64,000 bases of DNA from Octadecabacter algicola (GCF_021532625.1 NZ_JAKGAR010000001.1:1054001-1118000), one strand, 5' to 3'. Numbered from the stretch's first letter, positions 1-7,799 are shown. Notes: generated from the sequence alone by a model not told the origin. Translations and numbers: made by a program.

Positions 1-532
1 CATTCGCCTTGGCCTCAGCCAAGGTGCGGTGCAGCGTGATGGGTTCCGGTGTGGTGTGTTTAAGCGGATGCGTCCATGCGCCTTCTACGCCCGTGGTACC
101 TAGATTGACTGCAGACAGCCCCATTTCGATCCAAATTTGGCGCGCAAATGTCGAGACTGATGTTTTGCCATTGGTGCCCGTCACAGCCATCATCGTCGCA
201 GGGTGCGCCCCGAACCACAGGCTCGCGGTTTGCGCCAAAGCGCCGCGTGGGTCTTCGGCAATAATCAATGCCACATCGCTGTCGGCCAGTTCTGCCGCGG
301 CGATCTCCGCGCCCTTGGCATCTGTCAAAATAGCCGCCGCCCCCATGCGTAACGCATATTGAATAAACTCGCCGCCATGCACCGTGCTGCCCGGAAGCGC
401 GAAGAACAACGTCCCTTCACGCACCTCGCGGCTATCCACAGTCAGGGATGTAATTTCAGGATTGCGTCCACCTTGGGCACGCAGACCAAGGGCAGATAGC
501 GCCATTGTCTTTGGAGTTGTGTCGTTGCTCAT
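1..532 (-). CDS. murE: UDP-MurNAc-tripeptide synthetase MurE (N-terminal part)
   Basis: MurE adds meso-diaminopimelate to UDP-MurNAc-L-Ala-D-Glu in the cytoplasmic phase of peptidoglycan synthesis. The 177 residues present include the Mur-ligase N-terminal motif VDSREV (residues 32-37) and the ATP-binding motif GTNGKT (119-124). A TTPEP motif near residue 165 follows, as in MurE. The rest lies beyond the left edge of the window. The start is the ATG at 532, directly after the end of ftsI (36-base gap), consistent with co-transcription in the division cluster. MurE versus MurF is decided by the gene order and the TTPEP segment; the diaminopimelate-specificity loop is not visible here. Confidence 0.93.
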   Translation of the reverse strand, partial: MSNDTTPKTMALSALGLRAQGGRNPEITSLTVDSREVREGTLFFALPGSTVHGGEFIQYALRMGAAAILTDAKGAEIAAAELADSDVALIIAEDPRGALAQTASLWFGAHPATMMAVTGTNGKTSVSTFARQIWIEMGLSAVNLGTTGVEGAWTHPLKHTTPEPITLHRTLAEAKAN

Positions 533-568
533 GGCTGCCCTCGTGGTTGGTGGTCCAGCCCACCGATC

Positions 569-2362
569 CTAGTTTGAGGTCAGTGTTACACCTGTTGGCG
601 TGCTGGTTTCAACGTCCGGTCGCATCCCAAGCAAAGGAGCAACGCGGCGGATCATCTCTGCTGCCACGGGAACGGCTGTCCAACCGGCTGTGCGTCGTTC
701 TTCGCCCAAGGCGTCAACTGAGGGTTCATCGAGCGTAACGATCAACACATATTGCGGATCGGACGCAGGAAATACGCTGGCAAACGTCGCGATTGTGCGA
801 TCGTCATAATAGCCTCCAGAGGGGCGCGGTTTGTCGGCTGTGCCTGTTTTACCGCCAACCTCGTAGCCCGCTACATCACCAAAGGATGCCGTTCCGCGAT
901 CTACAACCGCACGCAACATATTACGTGCCGCCGCTGAAACGGATTCGCTTACGATCCGCTCACCGTGCTGGGGGCCGTCCTGACGGATCAGGGTTGGTTC
1001 TACACGATACCCGCCATTCAAAAGGCTGGAATACGCAGTAGCAAGATGCACCGGAGAGGAACTCAGCCCGTGCCCATAAGAGATTGTCATCGTTGAAATT
1101 TCTGACCAGTTCGGTGGAAGCAGTGGGCGGCCTGTCGGCGCCTCAACCATTTCAACGGGCGTTGCCTCAAGGAAACCGAGGGCTTCCAAGAAATCGCGCT
1201 GACGTTCAGCTCCGATCATCATCGCAATGCGGGCGGTCCCGATGTTAGAGGATTTCACGATGACATCCGTCGCAGTCAGTTCAGCGCCGTAATCATGGAA
1301 ATCGCGAATTCGGAAACGGCCCCATTCAAGCGGCCCACGTGTGTTGATCATCGTATTGGCATTGATCAAACCAAGTTCCATACCCTGCGCCGTGGCGAAG
1401 ATTTTGAAAACACTGCCCAGCTCGTAGACGCCTTGAACCGCACGGTTGAACAACGGGCTATCAGACTGATCCCCCGCCCCATCGGCAGCCGTCAGAACAC
1501 GCGGGCGGTTATTGGGGTCAAAGTCTGGCAGCGACACCATCGAAACAATCTCGCCTGTGTGCACATCCATCAACACAGAAGACGCGCCTTTCGCAGACAT
1601 CAGCATCATACCGCCCTGCAACACGCGTTCACTTGCGGCCTGTACTGTTAGATCAATAGACAATTCCAGCGGCGCGCCTTCATTGGCGGGGTCACGTAGG
1701 AAGTCATCGAAGTATTTTTCAACGCCTGCTACGCCAACAACTTCTGCGCTGTTTACGCCTTCGCGGCCATAAGTCGCGCCACCAAGGATGTGCGCGGCAA
1801 CGGACCCATTCGGGTAAAGGCGCATTTCACGGGGCCCAAACAAAAGACCAGGATCGCCGATGTCGTGCACGGCTTGCATCTGTTCTGGGGAAATTTCACG
1901 TCTGATCCAAAGGAAACGGCGCTGGCCGGTGAAGTCCTCAAGAAGTTCTTCGGCATCCAGTTCAGGGAAAATCGCAGCCAGATCGGTCGCCGCCTTTTGC
2001 GGATCGATCATGTCAGGGATTTGCGCATAAAGGCTGTGCGTGTCGAGATTGGTCGCCAAAACACGACCATTTCTGTCAATAATATCAGCACGCTGGCCAA
2101 CAATCGGTGAACCTGAGGCTTGCGCTGTTGGCTCTTCCGGGACGGAGCCCGCCAGTGTTCCCATACGCGCACCAATAACTACGAACGCACAGAAGAACGC
2201 GATCCCCATAACCAACAAACGCCCCTCAGCGCGAGTGCGGTCACGGTCGCGATCATCCTCGTGGCGTAGCCTGATATTTTCAGCCTCGATTGCATCAGGG
2301 TTTTGCCCCTGATCGCGGGCTTTCAAGATACGGGCAAGCGGACGAAGAGGTGTGCGGATCAT
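569..2362 (-). CDS. ftsI: Peptidoglycan transpeptidase FtsI (PBP3)
   Basis: Septal class B penicillin-binding protein, 597 residues, the usual length. There is one N-terminal membrane helix (about residues 48-68, LLVMGIAFFCAFVVIGARMG), then the dimerisation domain and the transpeptidase domain. The three penicillin-binding motifs are visible: SVFK (around 315), SSN (around 371) and KTG (around 505). It crosslinks septal peptidoglycan in the periplasm together with FtsW and FtsL. Its ATG overlaps the ftsL stop by 4 bases (ATGA), which implies translational coupling. Nothing is missing or unusual. Confidence 0.96.
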   Translation of the reverse strand: MIRTPLRPLARILKARDQGQNPDAIEAENIRLRHEDDRDRDRTRAEGRLLVMGIAFFCAFVVIGARMGTLAGSVPEEPTAQASGSPIVGQRADIIDRNGRVLATNLDTHSLYAQIPDMIDPQKAATDLAAIFPELDAEELLEDFTGQRRFLWIRREISPEQMQAVHDIGDPGLLFGPREMRLYPNGSVAAHILGGATYGREGVNSAEVVGVAGVEKYFDDFLRDPANEGAPLELSIDLTVQAASERVLQGGMMLMSAKGASSVLMDVHTGEIVSMVSLPDFDPNNRPRVLTAADGAGDQSDSPLFNRAVQGVYELGSVFKIFATAQGMELGLINANTMINTRGPLEWGRFRIRDFHDYGAELTATDVIVKSSNIGTARIAMMIGAERQRDFLEALGFLEATPVEMVEAPTGRPLLPPNWSEISTMTISYGHGLSSSPVHLATAYSSLLNGGYRVEPTLIRQDGPQHGERIVSESVSAAARNMLRAVVDRGTASFGDVAGYEVGGKTGTADKPRPSGGYYDDRTIATFASVFPASDPQYVLIVTLDEPSVDALGEERRTAGWTAVPVAAEMIRRVAPLLGMRPDVETSTPTGVTLTSN

Positions 2363-2736
2363 TGCGAGGGTTCCACGGGTAATTGAGTATCAAGAAGCGG
2401 AGCGTTGTCAGACGACACAGTCACAGAATTGGCGATGTCAAAGACGATACCTGTTGGATAGGCGATCTGTTCGACCCGCCCAAACGCATCTGGCATCAGC
2501 GGCAAAAGACCAAGACGGTCAAAGTTCAGCTCGGCAAGGTCACGCAAACGGTCGGGGCGGTTCAGATAGGCCCACTCGGCCTCAAGAATATTCAGCCGCT
2601 CATGCGCCGCGCCAATCTGGCGGTGCAGACTACGTACGTCTTTCAATGAGGCCTGCGTTTCATAGTTTTCGTGATAGGCCCAATAGCCTAGCCCAATAAC
2701 AATCATTGCCGACAAAATGTAAAAAATAGAACGCAT
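2359..2736 (-). CDS. ftsL: Cell division protein FtsL
   Basis: A 125-residue bitopic membrane protein with a short cytoplasmic start, a membrane helix at residues 4-20 (IFYILSAMIVIGLGYWA) and a heptad-rich coiled coil to about residue 65 (SLKDVRSLHRQIGAAHERLN). FtsL forms the FtsQLB complex and activates FtsWI at the septum. The family is poorly conserved, so the identification rests on size, topology, the LNRPDRLRDLAELNF segment and its place between rsmH and ftsI. It overlaps both neighbours by 1-4 bases. Confidence 0.88.
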   Translation of the reverse strand: MRSIFYILSAMIVIGLGYWAYHENYETQASLKDVRSLHRQIGAAHERLNILEAEWAYLNRPDRLRDLAELNFDRLGLLPLMPDAFGRVEQIAYPTGIVFDIANSVTVSSDNAPLLDTQLPVEPSQ

Positions 2737-3713
2737 TACCTATGGCCTTTCAGCTGCGGCATACCAAGTTTATTGCGATCGACCGGTCCCGCTGGGGCAT
2801 CAGTGCGACGTGCAACACGTAACTTTGCAGAACGCGCGCGCGGGTTTTGCTCCAGTTCGGCCTCATCAGGGCCAACCGCTTTCTTTGTAAGAATTTCGAA
2901 CGCTGGTTTTACGGCTTCGATTGCAGGCGCGTAACGGTTGGCGTTCCCAGTGCCGCCGCCACGCTGCTGCAAGAACCGTTTGACCATGCGGTCTTCGACG
3001 GAATGAAAGGTCACTACCGCAAGGTGCCCACCGGGCTTAAGCGCGCGTTCAGCGGCCTCAAGTCCTTCTGCAAGCTGACCATATTCGTCGTTCACTGCGA
3101 TGCGGATCGCTTGGAAGCTTCGCGTGGCGGGATGGCTTTGCCCCGGTTTGGAACGCGGCAAACAGCCTTCAATCAGCTTCGCGAGGCGGAGCGTGGTGGT
3201 AATAGGCTCACGATCACGTTCTGAGACGATTTTACGGGCAATGCGCCGCGACGCACGTTCTTCCCCATACGTAAATAAAATGTCAGCAAGATCGGTTTCG
3301 GTTGCTTCATTGATAATGTCAGCTGCACTTTGTCCCTCCTGTCCCATCCGCATATCCAGCGGACCATCTCTCATGAATGAAAACCCACGCTCTGCTTGAT
3401 CAAGCTGCATGGACGAAACCCCAAGGTCGAGAACGATCCCATCCAAATTGGATGCAATCACGTCAAGATTAGAAAATGTATCTTCAACAAGCTCAATTCG
3501 GGGGTCATCGACCGCCCATTGTGCGTTTTTAAAAACATCAGGATCGCGATCGACGCCGATAATCTTGGCGGCACCTGCGTCCAACAGCTGTTTGGAATAG
3601 CCACCAGCACCGAAAGTGCCATCAAGCCACGTGCCCCGAACAGGCGAACAGGCCGCAACAAGCGGCCCGATCAATACGGGAATGTGGGGGGGAGAGGCGG
3701 CAGCGTTCTCCAT
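2736..3713 (-). CDS. rsmH: 16S rRNA (cytosine(1402)-N4)-methyltransferase RsmH
   Basis: RsmH (MraW) methylates N4 of C1402 in 16S rRNA using SAM. The 325-residue protein starts with [10 protein letters not shown] and the SAM-binding [11 protein letters not shown] (about 31-41). Further family segments are [19 protein letters not shown] and the C-terminal [13 protein letters not shown]. The ATG follows the mraZ stop immediately, and the stop shares one base with the ftsL start, so the four genes form a tight transcription unit. In the family, RsmH typically follows mraZ at the head of the dcw cluster, as here. Confidence 0.96.
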   Translation of the reverse strand: MENAAASPPHIPVLIGPLVAACSPVRGTWLDGTFGAGGYSKQLLDAGAAKIIGVDRDPDVFKNAQWAVDDPRIELVEDTFSNLDVIASNLDGIVLDLGVSSMQLDQAERGFSFMRDGPLDMRMGQEGQSAADIINEATETDLADILFTYGEERASRRIARKIVSERDREPITTTLRLAKLIEGCLPRSKPGQSHPATRSFQAIRIAVNDEYGQLAEGLEAAERALKPGGHLAVVTFHSVEDRMVKRFLQQRGGGTGNANRYAPAIEAVKPAFEILTKKAVGPDEAELEQNPRARSAKLRVARRTDAPAGPVDRNKLGMPQLKGHR

Positions 3714-4217
3714 CTATTCGGACCCTGGTGGGTAAATCAGGGAAAGCGGATCGAAATCACCGTCGAACTCTTCTTCCATCGCTGCAGCCTCGGCCGCCTC
3801 GGCTTCGGCGTAGGTTTCGGCGTTCCAGATTTCAAAGAAGTCCCCCATGGCGACCATTGTGGCCTCACCTGTCAGGCCGATCTGCTGGCGAAGACGCTGG
3901 GGCAAAACAATGCGCCCATCTTTATCAACTTCGGTGTCCCATGATTTACCAAGGATCATACGGCTTGCGCGCTTGCGGGCTTCAGACCCACGCGGCAAGG
4001 CTTTGATGCCCTCTTCAATCTCTTCCATCGCTTCAATCGTATAAGCGTGAAGTGAATCTTTCAGGTGAGTGCCGTGCAACACAACCATACGCGGGAGAGG
4101 ATTTTCAGGGCATCGCGGATCGCCGTCTGCAAGCACAGAACGAAAATCGGCAGGGATCGACATGCGTCCCTTTCCGTCAACCTTTTGGTTGAATTCGCCT
4201 CTGAAACTCAGACCCAC
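3714..4217 (-). CDS. mraZ: Transcriptional regulator MraZ
   Basis: MraZ is a small AbrB-fold (double SpoVT-AbrB) DNA-binding protein that controls the dcw operon promoter in other bacteria. This one has 167 residues, slightly longer than the usual 140-150 because of an acidic Ala/Glu-rich tail. Each half carries a swapped-hairpin motif: DGKGRMSIPADFR (about 14-26) and DKDGRIVLPQRLR (about 98-110). The start used is the GTG at 4217, giving MGLSFRGEFNQKVD, the canonical N-terminus. No ATG fits upstream. It is the first gene of the division cluster on the minus strand. Confidence 0.94.
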   Translation of the reverse strand: MGLSFRGEFNQKVDGKGRMSIPADFRSVLADGDPRCPENPLPRMVVLHGTHLKDSLHAYTIEAMEEIEEGIKALPRGSEARKRASRMILGKSWDTEVDKDGRIVLPQRLRQQIGLTGEATMVAMGDFFEIWNAETYAEAEAAEAAAMEEEFDGDFDPLSLIYPPGSE

Positions 4218-4245
4218 TGTCCCGCGGCTCCCTCACTCGTCCCCC
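4212..4245 (-). promoter_or_regulatory. Possible MraZ-box-like GGG(A/T) repeats
   Basis: Read on the minus strand, GGGA occurs at 4243-4240, 4232-4229 and 4223-4220, and GGGT at 4215-4212. The offsets are 11, 9 and 8 bases, running into the mraZ start codon. Known MraZ operators are TGGG-type repeats about 10 bases apart upstream of mraZ. The spacing here is irregular and one copy also serves as the ribosome-binding site, so this is only a candidate. Confidence 0.25.
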
Positions 4246-4842
4246 GATTTAAAAACTTGGTTTAGAACGGAAAACGGCGGATTGATCTGCTGCCACTGAT
4301 CAATCCGCCGCCCTCGTCCCGCTTTGCGGGCTGTCCAGCTGCGCGCGCCACCTGGGGGGATGTCTGCTCGCTCGCGCGCCGGATCTCTTCGTTCAAGAAT
4401 TTGGGTGCCTGTATGAAACCTGACCTAAGTTTTCTTAGTGTCGGTGGGGTCGTTTGGTGCCCCGTATTGTCTGCCCGTCTTCTTGTCATCATGTATGCAC
4501 GGGAATTCATGGTCCGCCAAGTACTTTCTGGGACTTCATGGTACTAGATGGTGTTTTCAGGGCCCTTCAAACACAATATTTTGTGTCGAAATCGCCAAAA
4601 TTATGCAAAATGCTGTGATAGAAACTCAAGCAGGCACAAGATGTAGCCCTACAAGCCGCGTTGAAAAAAGTTCCAGACTTTCCCAGAATTTTTGTCGATT
4701 TCCGTAAAAACCGCCATACTGGGGACAAGAATCTTGCTCTAAACACGAATCTACGGCGTAAATTCGTCCGATTTTGTGAATTTGATTCGGATTTAGCGAG
4801 TAAGTGCCATGGTTTCCCAAAAATGCGAAACCGCCCTCTCCG
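4218..4842. other. Gene-free leader region upstream of mraZ
   Basis: These 625 bases hold no convincing gene. The half nearest mraZ (4265-4440) is GC-rich and full of short inverted repeats when read on the minus strand: CTAAG/CTTAG at about 4424-4438, CCCGC/GCGGG near 4319-4331, and the 13 bp hairpin listed separately. The distal half (4441-4842) is more AT-rich and probably contains the cluster promoter. It includes a direct repeat, GGGAATTCATGGT at 4501-4513 and GGGACTTCATGGT at 4530-4542 (12 of 13 bases equal, 29 apart). An 82-codon minus-strand reading frame at 4262-4510 resembles no family. Confidence 0.5.
4271..4310 (-). terminator. Rho-independent-type hairpin ahead of mraZ
   Basis: CGGCGGATTGATC (4275-4287) and GATCAATCCGCCG (4298-4310) form a perfect 13 bp stem with a 10-base loop. 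On the minus strand it is followed directly by TTTT (4274-4271). It lies 54 bases upstream of the mraZ GTG and would stop or attenuate minus-strand transcription coming from further upstream. Confidence 0.6.
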
Positions 4843-5319
4843 TCAGAGCGTCTTCCACATGACGTGCGCATCAACGAAGCCAAGCTTCGGATGATCAAAG
4901 ACGGACGGCAACGTACCGACGATGTCGAAACCTAATTTTTGCCACAGCGCCACAGCGCCGACGTTGGACGCCAACACAAGATTAAACTGCATCGCGCGGT
5001 AGCCAAGATCTTTGGCCTGATCGAGGGAATGCGAACACATCGCCCGCGCGATCCCCCTGCCCTGAGCCGCCGCCACTGTAACATAGCCGCAATTGCAAAC
5101 ATGGCGCGCGCCGCCCGCATGGTTGGTCTTAATATAGTAGGTGCCCAAAACCGCACCGTCGTCCGCAACAAAGGTGGCGGTAGGTGCGTCCATCCAGATC
5201 GCCTTTGCGGCGTCCTCGGATATGTCGCGATCCACGGCATAGGTCTCGCCCGCTCGAAACACGGGTTCAAGAATTGCCCAGATAGCGCGCCAATCGGCGT
5301 CTGTGGCGCGGCGTATCAA
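4843..5319 (-). CDS. GNAT-family N-acetyltransferase
   Basis: A 158-residue single-domain GNAT protein that should transfer an acetyl group from acetyl-CoA to an amine; the substrate cannot be told. Acetyl-CoA binding motif A is visible as [15 protein letters not shown] (about 82-96, Q-x-x-G-x-A type), and the C-terminal motif B includes [13 protein letters not shown]. The ATG overlaps the mrp stop by 4 bases, so the pair is probably translationally coupled. The family resembles the RimI/PhnO-like 'L-amino acid N-acyltransferase' branch, which is inference. Confidence 0.85.
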   Translation of the reverse strand: MIRRATDADWRAIWAILEPVFRAGETYAVDRDISEDAAKAIWMDAPTATFVADDGAVLGTYYIKTNHAGGARHVCNCGYVTVAAAQGRGIARAMCSHSLDQAKDLGYRAMQFNLVLASNVGAVALWQKLGFDIVGTLPSVFDHPKLGFVDAHVMWKTL

Positions 5320-6413
5320 CTCATGCCACCATCTATCAGCCGTTTGGCAAGCACGGCATAGGCCTGCGCCATCTCATTGTCACCGGCTGCAATTGGTGTA
5401 CCAGCATCGCCAGCCAACCGCGTATCCAGATCAATCGGCAGCGAACCAAGGAAAGGCACATCGATAGCGTCTGCTTCTTTGGCAACGCCACCATGGCCAA
5501 ATAGATGTGCCTCGTGGCCGCAACTAGGACATATATATGTAGACATGTTTTCGATCAGCCCCAGCACAGGGGTTTTCAGTGTGTTGAACATGTCCAGCGC
5601 TTTACGGGCATCAAGCAATGCCACATCCTGCGGTGTCGAAACAACGATAGCCCCCGTCAGTGCCGTTTTCTGACAGAGAGTCAGTTGCACATCACCCGTG
5701 CCGGGCGGCAGATCAACCAGCAAAACATCCAATTCGCCCCACTCCACTTGCGTCAGCATCTGCTGCAACGCGCCCATCAACATTGGACCACGCCAAACGA
5801 CCGCCTTTGCCGGATCGACCATAAGTCCAATCGACATCATCGTGACGCCGTGCGCGTGCAGGGGGGTAATGGTTTTACCGTCAGGCGATGCAGGGCGCTT
5901 ATTGACCCCCATCATGCGCGGCTGACTTGGACCGTAGATGTCGGCATCCAACAAACCAACCTTGCGCCCTTGCTTGGCCAACGCCACTGCGAGGTTACTG
6001 GACACGGTTGATTTACCCACGCCACCCTTGCCGGACCCAATCGCAATAATGCGTTTCACACCTGGCACACCCTCTGGCCCCGCTTGCGGGGTCGGGTGAC
6101 GTCCGATGGTCAGGTTCGGCGGCGTCTTATCAGCAGGTGGTGGCGGCTGATTTGACGTCCCTGCGGCGGTGGGCGCCGTCAACACGACAGATGCAGACGA
6201 CACACCATCCATTTTGGAGACGATCATTTCTGCGGCTTGGCGGATAGGTTCCATACGGCCAGCAGTTGCGGCGTCTGGCGCTTCAATCACGAAACGAACC
6301 GCATCGCCCTGCACCTGCAAAGCTCGAATCATATCGCGAGACACCAAATCACCGCCATCAGGCAATCCAATTGTCTTAAGGGCCGCGAGAATAGTTTCAT
6401 TATTTTGCGTCAT
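5316..6413 (-). CDS. mrp: Mrp/ApbC-type Fe-S cluster carrier ATPase
   Basis: Cytosolic P-loop ATPase of the Mrp/NBP35 family that carries Fe-S clusters to apo-proteins; 365 residues. The N-terminal DUF59/MIP18-like domain (about 1-85) is followed by a Pro-rich linker and the ATPase domain. The deviant Walker [12 protein letters not shown], lies near residue 127. The bridging cluster ligands are the CxxC in YICPSCGHE (about residue 287-290). The ORF length and domain order are normal. It is the first gene of a two-gene unit with the downstream acetyltransferase. Confidence 0.95.
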   Translation of the reverse strand: MTQNNETILAALKTIGLPDGGDLVSRDMIRALQVQGDAVRFVIEAPDAATAGRMEPIRQAAEMIVSKMDGVSSASVVLTAPTAAGTSNQPPPPADKTPPNLTIGRHPTPQAGPEGVPGVKRIIAIGSGKGGVGKSTVSSNLAVALAKQGRKVGLLDADIYGPSQPRMMGVNKRPASPDGKTITPLHAHGVTMMSIGLMVDPAKAVVWRGPMLMGALQQMLTQVEWGELDVLLVDLPPGTGDVQLTLCQKTALTGAIVVSTPQDVALLDARKALDMFNTLKTPVLGLIENMSTYICPSCGHEAHLFGHGGVAKEADAIDVPFLGSLPIDLDTRLAGDAGTPIAAGDNEMAQAYAVLAKRLIDGGMS

Positions 6414-6592
6414 GGATTCACCTGCCTGAGTTCACTGGATACTTAAACTGCCTGACGTCAGGACAACAACGGTGAACTTTTGTGCAATTTCAGGGGTGAC
6501 CCTACGTCCGATCACCTTGATGGCGCTAAATGTAACACTTTCAAGGCACTAACCATGCAGTTTCTGCATAGCGGCATTGATCATCCGAGGGA

Positions 6593-6619
6593 TTGTGCAA
6601 GTGCAGCAATTGCCTATTT
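6593..6619 (+). promoter_or_regulatory. Possible promoter of the DUF1127/cuckoo RNA unit
   Basis: TTGTGC (6593-6598) and CTATTT (6614-6619) are separated by 15 bases, about 75 bases upstream of the DUF1127 start. In R. sphaeroides the equivalent unit is transcribed from an RpoHI/RpoHII promoter with a TTG...CTAT-type sequence. The match here is partial. The rest of 6414-6694 shows no gene. Confidence 0.3.
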
Positions 6620-6694
6620 TCAATCAGGAAGGCGCAATACGGCGCTACAGCAGAAGGCCCCGAGATTGGGTCTAACTTAGAAAAGAGACTTAAG

Positions 6695-6931
6695 ATGGCA
6701 CACGCTACTGACACAAATTTTTCCGCTGGCAACGCACAAGCAGTTTCCAACGCCCGCACATTCGCTTCTGGCTTGGTCCAGTCCATCCGCACAAAGATGG
6801 AACAGCGCCGCGTCTACAACACAACACTAAACGAGCTCCTGTCTCTGACAACTCGTGAGTTGAACGACCTCGGCCTGCACAAAAGCCAACTGAACACAGT
6901 CGCTCGTGAGGCTGCTTACGGCAAAGCATAA
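6695..6931 (+). CDS. ccaF1: Small DUF1127 protein, CcaF1-like
   Basis: A 78-residue protein with the Arg-rich DUF1127 core near the C-terminus: YNTTLNELLSLTTRELNDLG (about 47-66), followed by LHKSQLNTVAREAAYG. The ATG at 6695 is chosen because GAGACTTAAG lies just ahead and because the upstream in-frame codons are not family-like. The gene is followed within 15 bases by an array of CCTCCTCCC-loop hairpins. That is the arrangement of RSP_6037 (CcaF1) and the CcsR1-4 sRNAs in Rhodobacter sphaeroides, where the protein affects sRNA processing and RNA turnover. The symbol rests on domain plus synteny. Expression is probably stress-induced and read through into the array. Confidence 0.85.
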   Translation: MAHATDTNFSAGNAQAVSNARTFASGLVQSIRTKMEQRRVYNTTLNELLSLTTRELNDLGLHKSQLNTVAREAAYGKA

Positions 6932-6944
6932 CGAATACCGGAAT

Positions 6945-7019
6945 CGATGCGGCTTTACCTCCCTTTAGACGCATCGTGATCGCACCTAGCTCCGCTTCTC
7001 CTCCCTAGGGGTCGGGTGC
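6945..7019 (+). ncRNA. Cuckoo RNA unit 1 (two hairpins)
   Basis: First hairpin: CGATGCG (6945-6951) pairs with CGCATCG (6970-6976), and the loop contains CCTCCC (6958-6963). Second hairpin: GCACC and CCTAG (6982-6989) pair with CTAGG (7005-7009) and GGGTGC, and the loop contains CTCCTCCC (6998-7005). It begins 14 bases after the DUF1127 stop codon. Confidence 0.75.
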
Positions 7020-7021
7020 AC

Positions 7022-7074
7022 AGATCAAGACGCGGCGGTGTCTTCCTCCTCCCTGACACCGCCGTGCTTGATCT
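7022..7074 (+). ncRNA. Cuckoo RNA long hairpin A1
   Basis: AGATCAAG (7022-7029) pairs with CTTGATCT (7067-7074), and GGCGGTGTC (7034-7042) pairs with GACACCGCC (7055-7063). The 12-base loop carries the complete CCTCCTCCC (7045-7053). It is nearly identical to the hairpin at 7162-7214, with compensating changes (GGTGTC/GACACC here versus GATGTC/GACATC there) that preserve pairing. Confidence 0.85.
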
Positions 7075-7086
7075 CAAGAATACAAG

Positions 7087-7159
7087 GATCGGGGCTTTTC
7101 TTCCTCCCAGAAGCCGCCCTGAGATCGCGCCCTACCCGTCCTCCCACGGGGATCGGCGC
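7087..7159 (+). ncRNA. Cuckoo RNA unit with two short hairpins
   Basis: The first hairpin has GATC/GATC ends and a GGCTT/AAGCC stem around the CCTCCC loop (7103-7108). The second pairs GCGCC (7127-7131) with GGCGC (7155-7159) and CCCGT (7135-7139) with ACGGG (7146-7150), leaving exactly CCTCCC (7140-7145) as the loop. Confidence 0.75.
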
Positions 7160-7161
7160 AT

Positions 7162-7250
7162 AGATCAAGACGCGGCGATGTCTTCCTCCTCCCTGACATC
7201 GCCGCACTTGATCAACCCAGAATGGGCCGCCTGTCCTCCCACAGGCTGAC
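7162..7250 (+). ncRNA. Cuckoo RNA unit: long hairpin A2 plus short hairpin
   Basis: GATCAAG (7163-7169) pairs with CTTGATC (7207-7213), and GGCGATGTC (7174-7182) with GACATCGCC (7195-7203). The loop holds CCTCCTCCC (7185-7193). A second hairpin, GCCTGT (7229-7234) with ACAGGC (7241-7246), has CCTCCC (7235-7240) as its entire loop. Confidence 0.82.
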
Positions 7251-7261
7251 CCAACACAAAG

Positions 7262-7299
7262 GCGATGAAATCCTCCTCCCAGGGTTTCGTCGCTTTTTT
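7262..7299 (+). terminator. Rho-independent terminator of the cuckoo RNA unit
   Basis: GCGATGAAA (7262-7270) pairs with TTTCGTCGC (7285-7293, one G-U pair), followed by TTTTTT (7294-7299). Its loop also contains CTCCTCCC, so the terminator itself is the last member of the hairpin family. Confidence 0.88.
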
Positions 7300-7326
7300 G
7301 TTTTCGGCTCCCAACTTTTGGAAATT

Positions 7327-7779
7327 TTAAGCGCGGGTGTCTTTGGGCGACCCCATCACCATATGGCTTGTGATAGATCGGACATGGGGAACTGTGCCCA
7401 ATTTGTCTGTATGGAACGTCTTATAAGATGGCAGATCCGCCACCTCGACTCGTAGCAAATATTCAAAGGCACCGGCGATGTTGTGGCACTCCGTCACCTC
7501 ATCGAAACGCTCCATAGCAATTTCAAATCCCTCTTGTGCTGACTTGGAGTGCTCTGCAAGGCCCACAGCCACATACACGACGTAGGCCTTACCGGTTTGC
7601 ACGGGGTCCATTTGTGCGCGATAGCCGGTAATCACGCCACGGCGTTCGAGATCATGGACACGTCGTAGGCAGGCCGATGGCGACAACCCCACCTTATCAG
7701 CTAAGGCCAAATTACTTATTCGGCCATCATCACGCAGCGCGCGCAATATCTGAGCATTTTTCGAGTCAATATCCGTCAT
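7327..7779 (-). CDS. Lrp/AsnC-family transcriptional regulator
   Basis: A 150-residue Lrp/AsnC protein. The N-terminal helix-turn-helix spans about residues 4-60, with LALADKVGLSPSACLRRVHDLE as its core. A RAM/AsnC-type ligand-binding domain follows (about 65-140). The family senses amino acids and often controls a divergently transcribed exporter. Here the neighbour across a 72-base intergenic region is a LysE-type exporter, and a 10+10 bp dyad lies midway. I infer that it regulates itself and the exporter. The amino acid sensed cannot be read from the sequence. Confidence 0.93.
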   Translation of the reverse strand: MTDIDSKNAQILRALRDDGRISNLALADKVGLSPSACLRRVHDLERRGVITGYRAQMDPVQTGKAYVVYVAVGLAEHSKSAQEGFEIAMERFDEVTECHNIAGAFEYLLRVEVADLPSYKTFHTDKLGTVPHVRSITSHMVMGSPKDTRA

Positions 7780-7799
7780 ATGTTGTTAAATTACAGATC

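Larger units (their letters stand above)
6945..7299 (+). ncRNA. Cuckoo (CcsR-type) small RNA array
   Basis: Eight stem-loops stand in a row downstream of the DUF1127 gene, each exposing CCTCCC or the full CCTCCTCCC/CTCCTCCC in its loop. Approximate stems are 6945-6976, 6981-7019, 7022-7074, 7087-7125, 7127-7159, 7162-7214, 7229-7246 and 7262-7293. The last is followed by T6 and ends the unit. In R. sphaeroides the homologous CcsR1-4 RNAs are processed from the DUF1127 transcript and act in oxidative-stress and C1/glutathione metabolism. The loop sequence is complementary to strong Shine-Dalgarno sequences (GGGAGGAGG). Unit borders are inferred from pairing; processing sites are not visible. 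Confidence 0.88.

Noticed and set aside
4262-4510. An 82-codon minus-strand reading frame in the mraZ leader
   Set aside because: It has no recognisable family, runs through the 13 bp hairpin and GC-rich inverted repeats, and has no clear ribosome-binding site. Structured leader is the simpler reading.
4262-4842. RNase P RNA, SRP RNA or 6S RNA in the gene-free region before mraZ
   Set aside because: The conserved cores (for example GGAAAGTCCGG and ACAGAA for RNase P, AGGTCCGGAAGGAAGCA for SRP RNA) are absent on both strands.
7022-7214. Two nearly identical GATCAAG...CTTGATC blocks as a CRISPR or insertion-sequence remnant
   Set aside because: They are hairpins with CCTCCTCCC loops, with differing spacing and compensating changes, as in the cuckoo RNA family. 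There is no spacer structure and no transposase.
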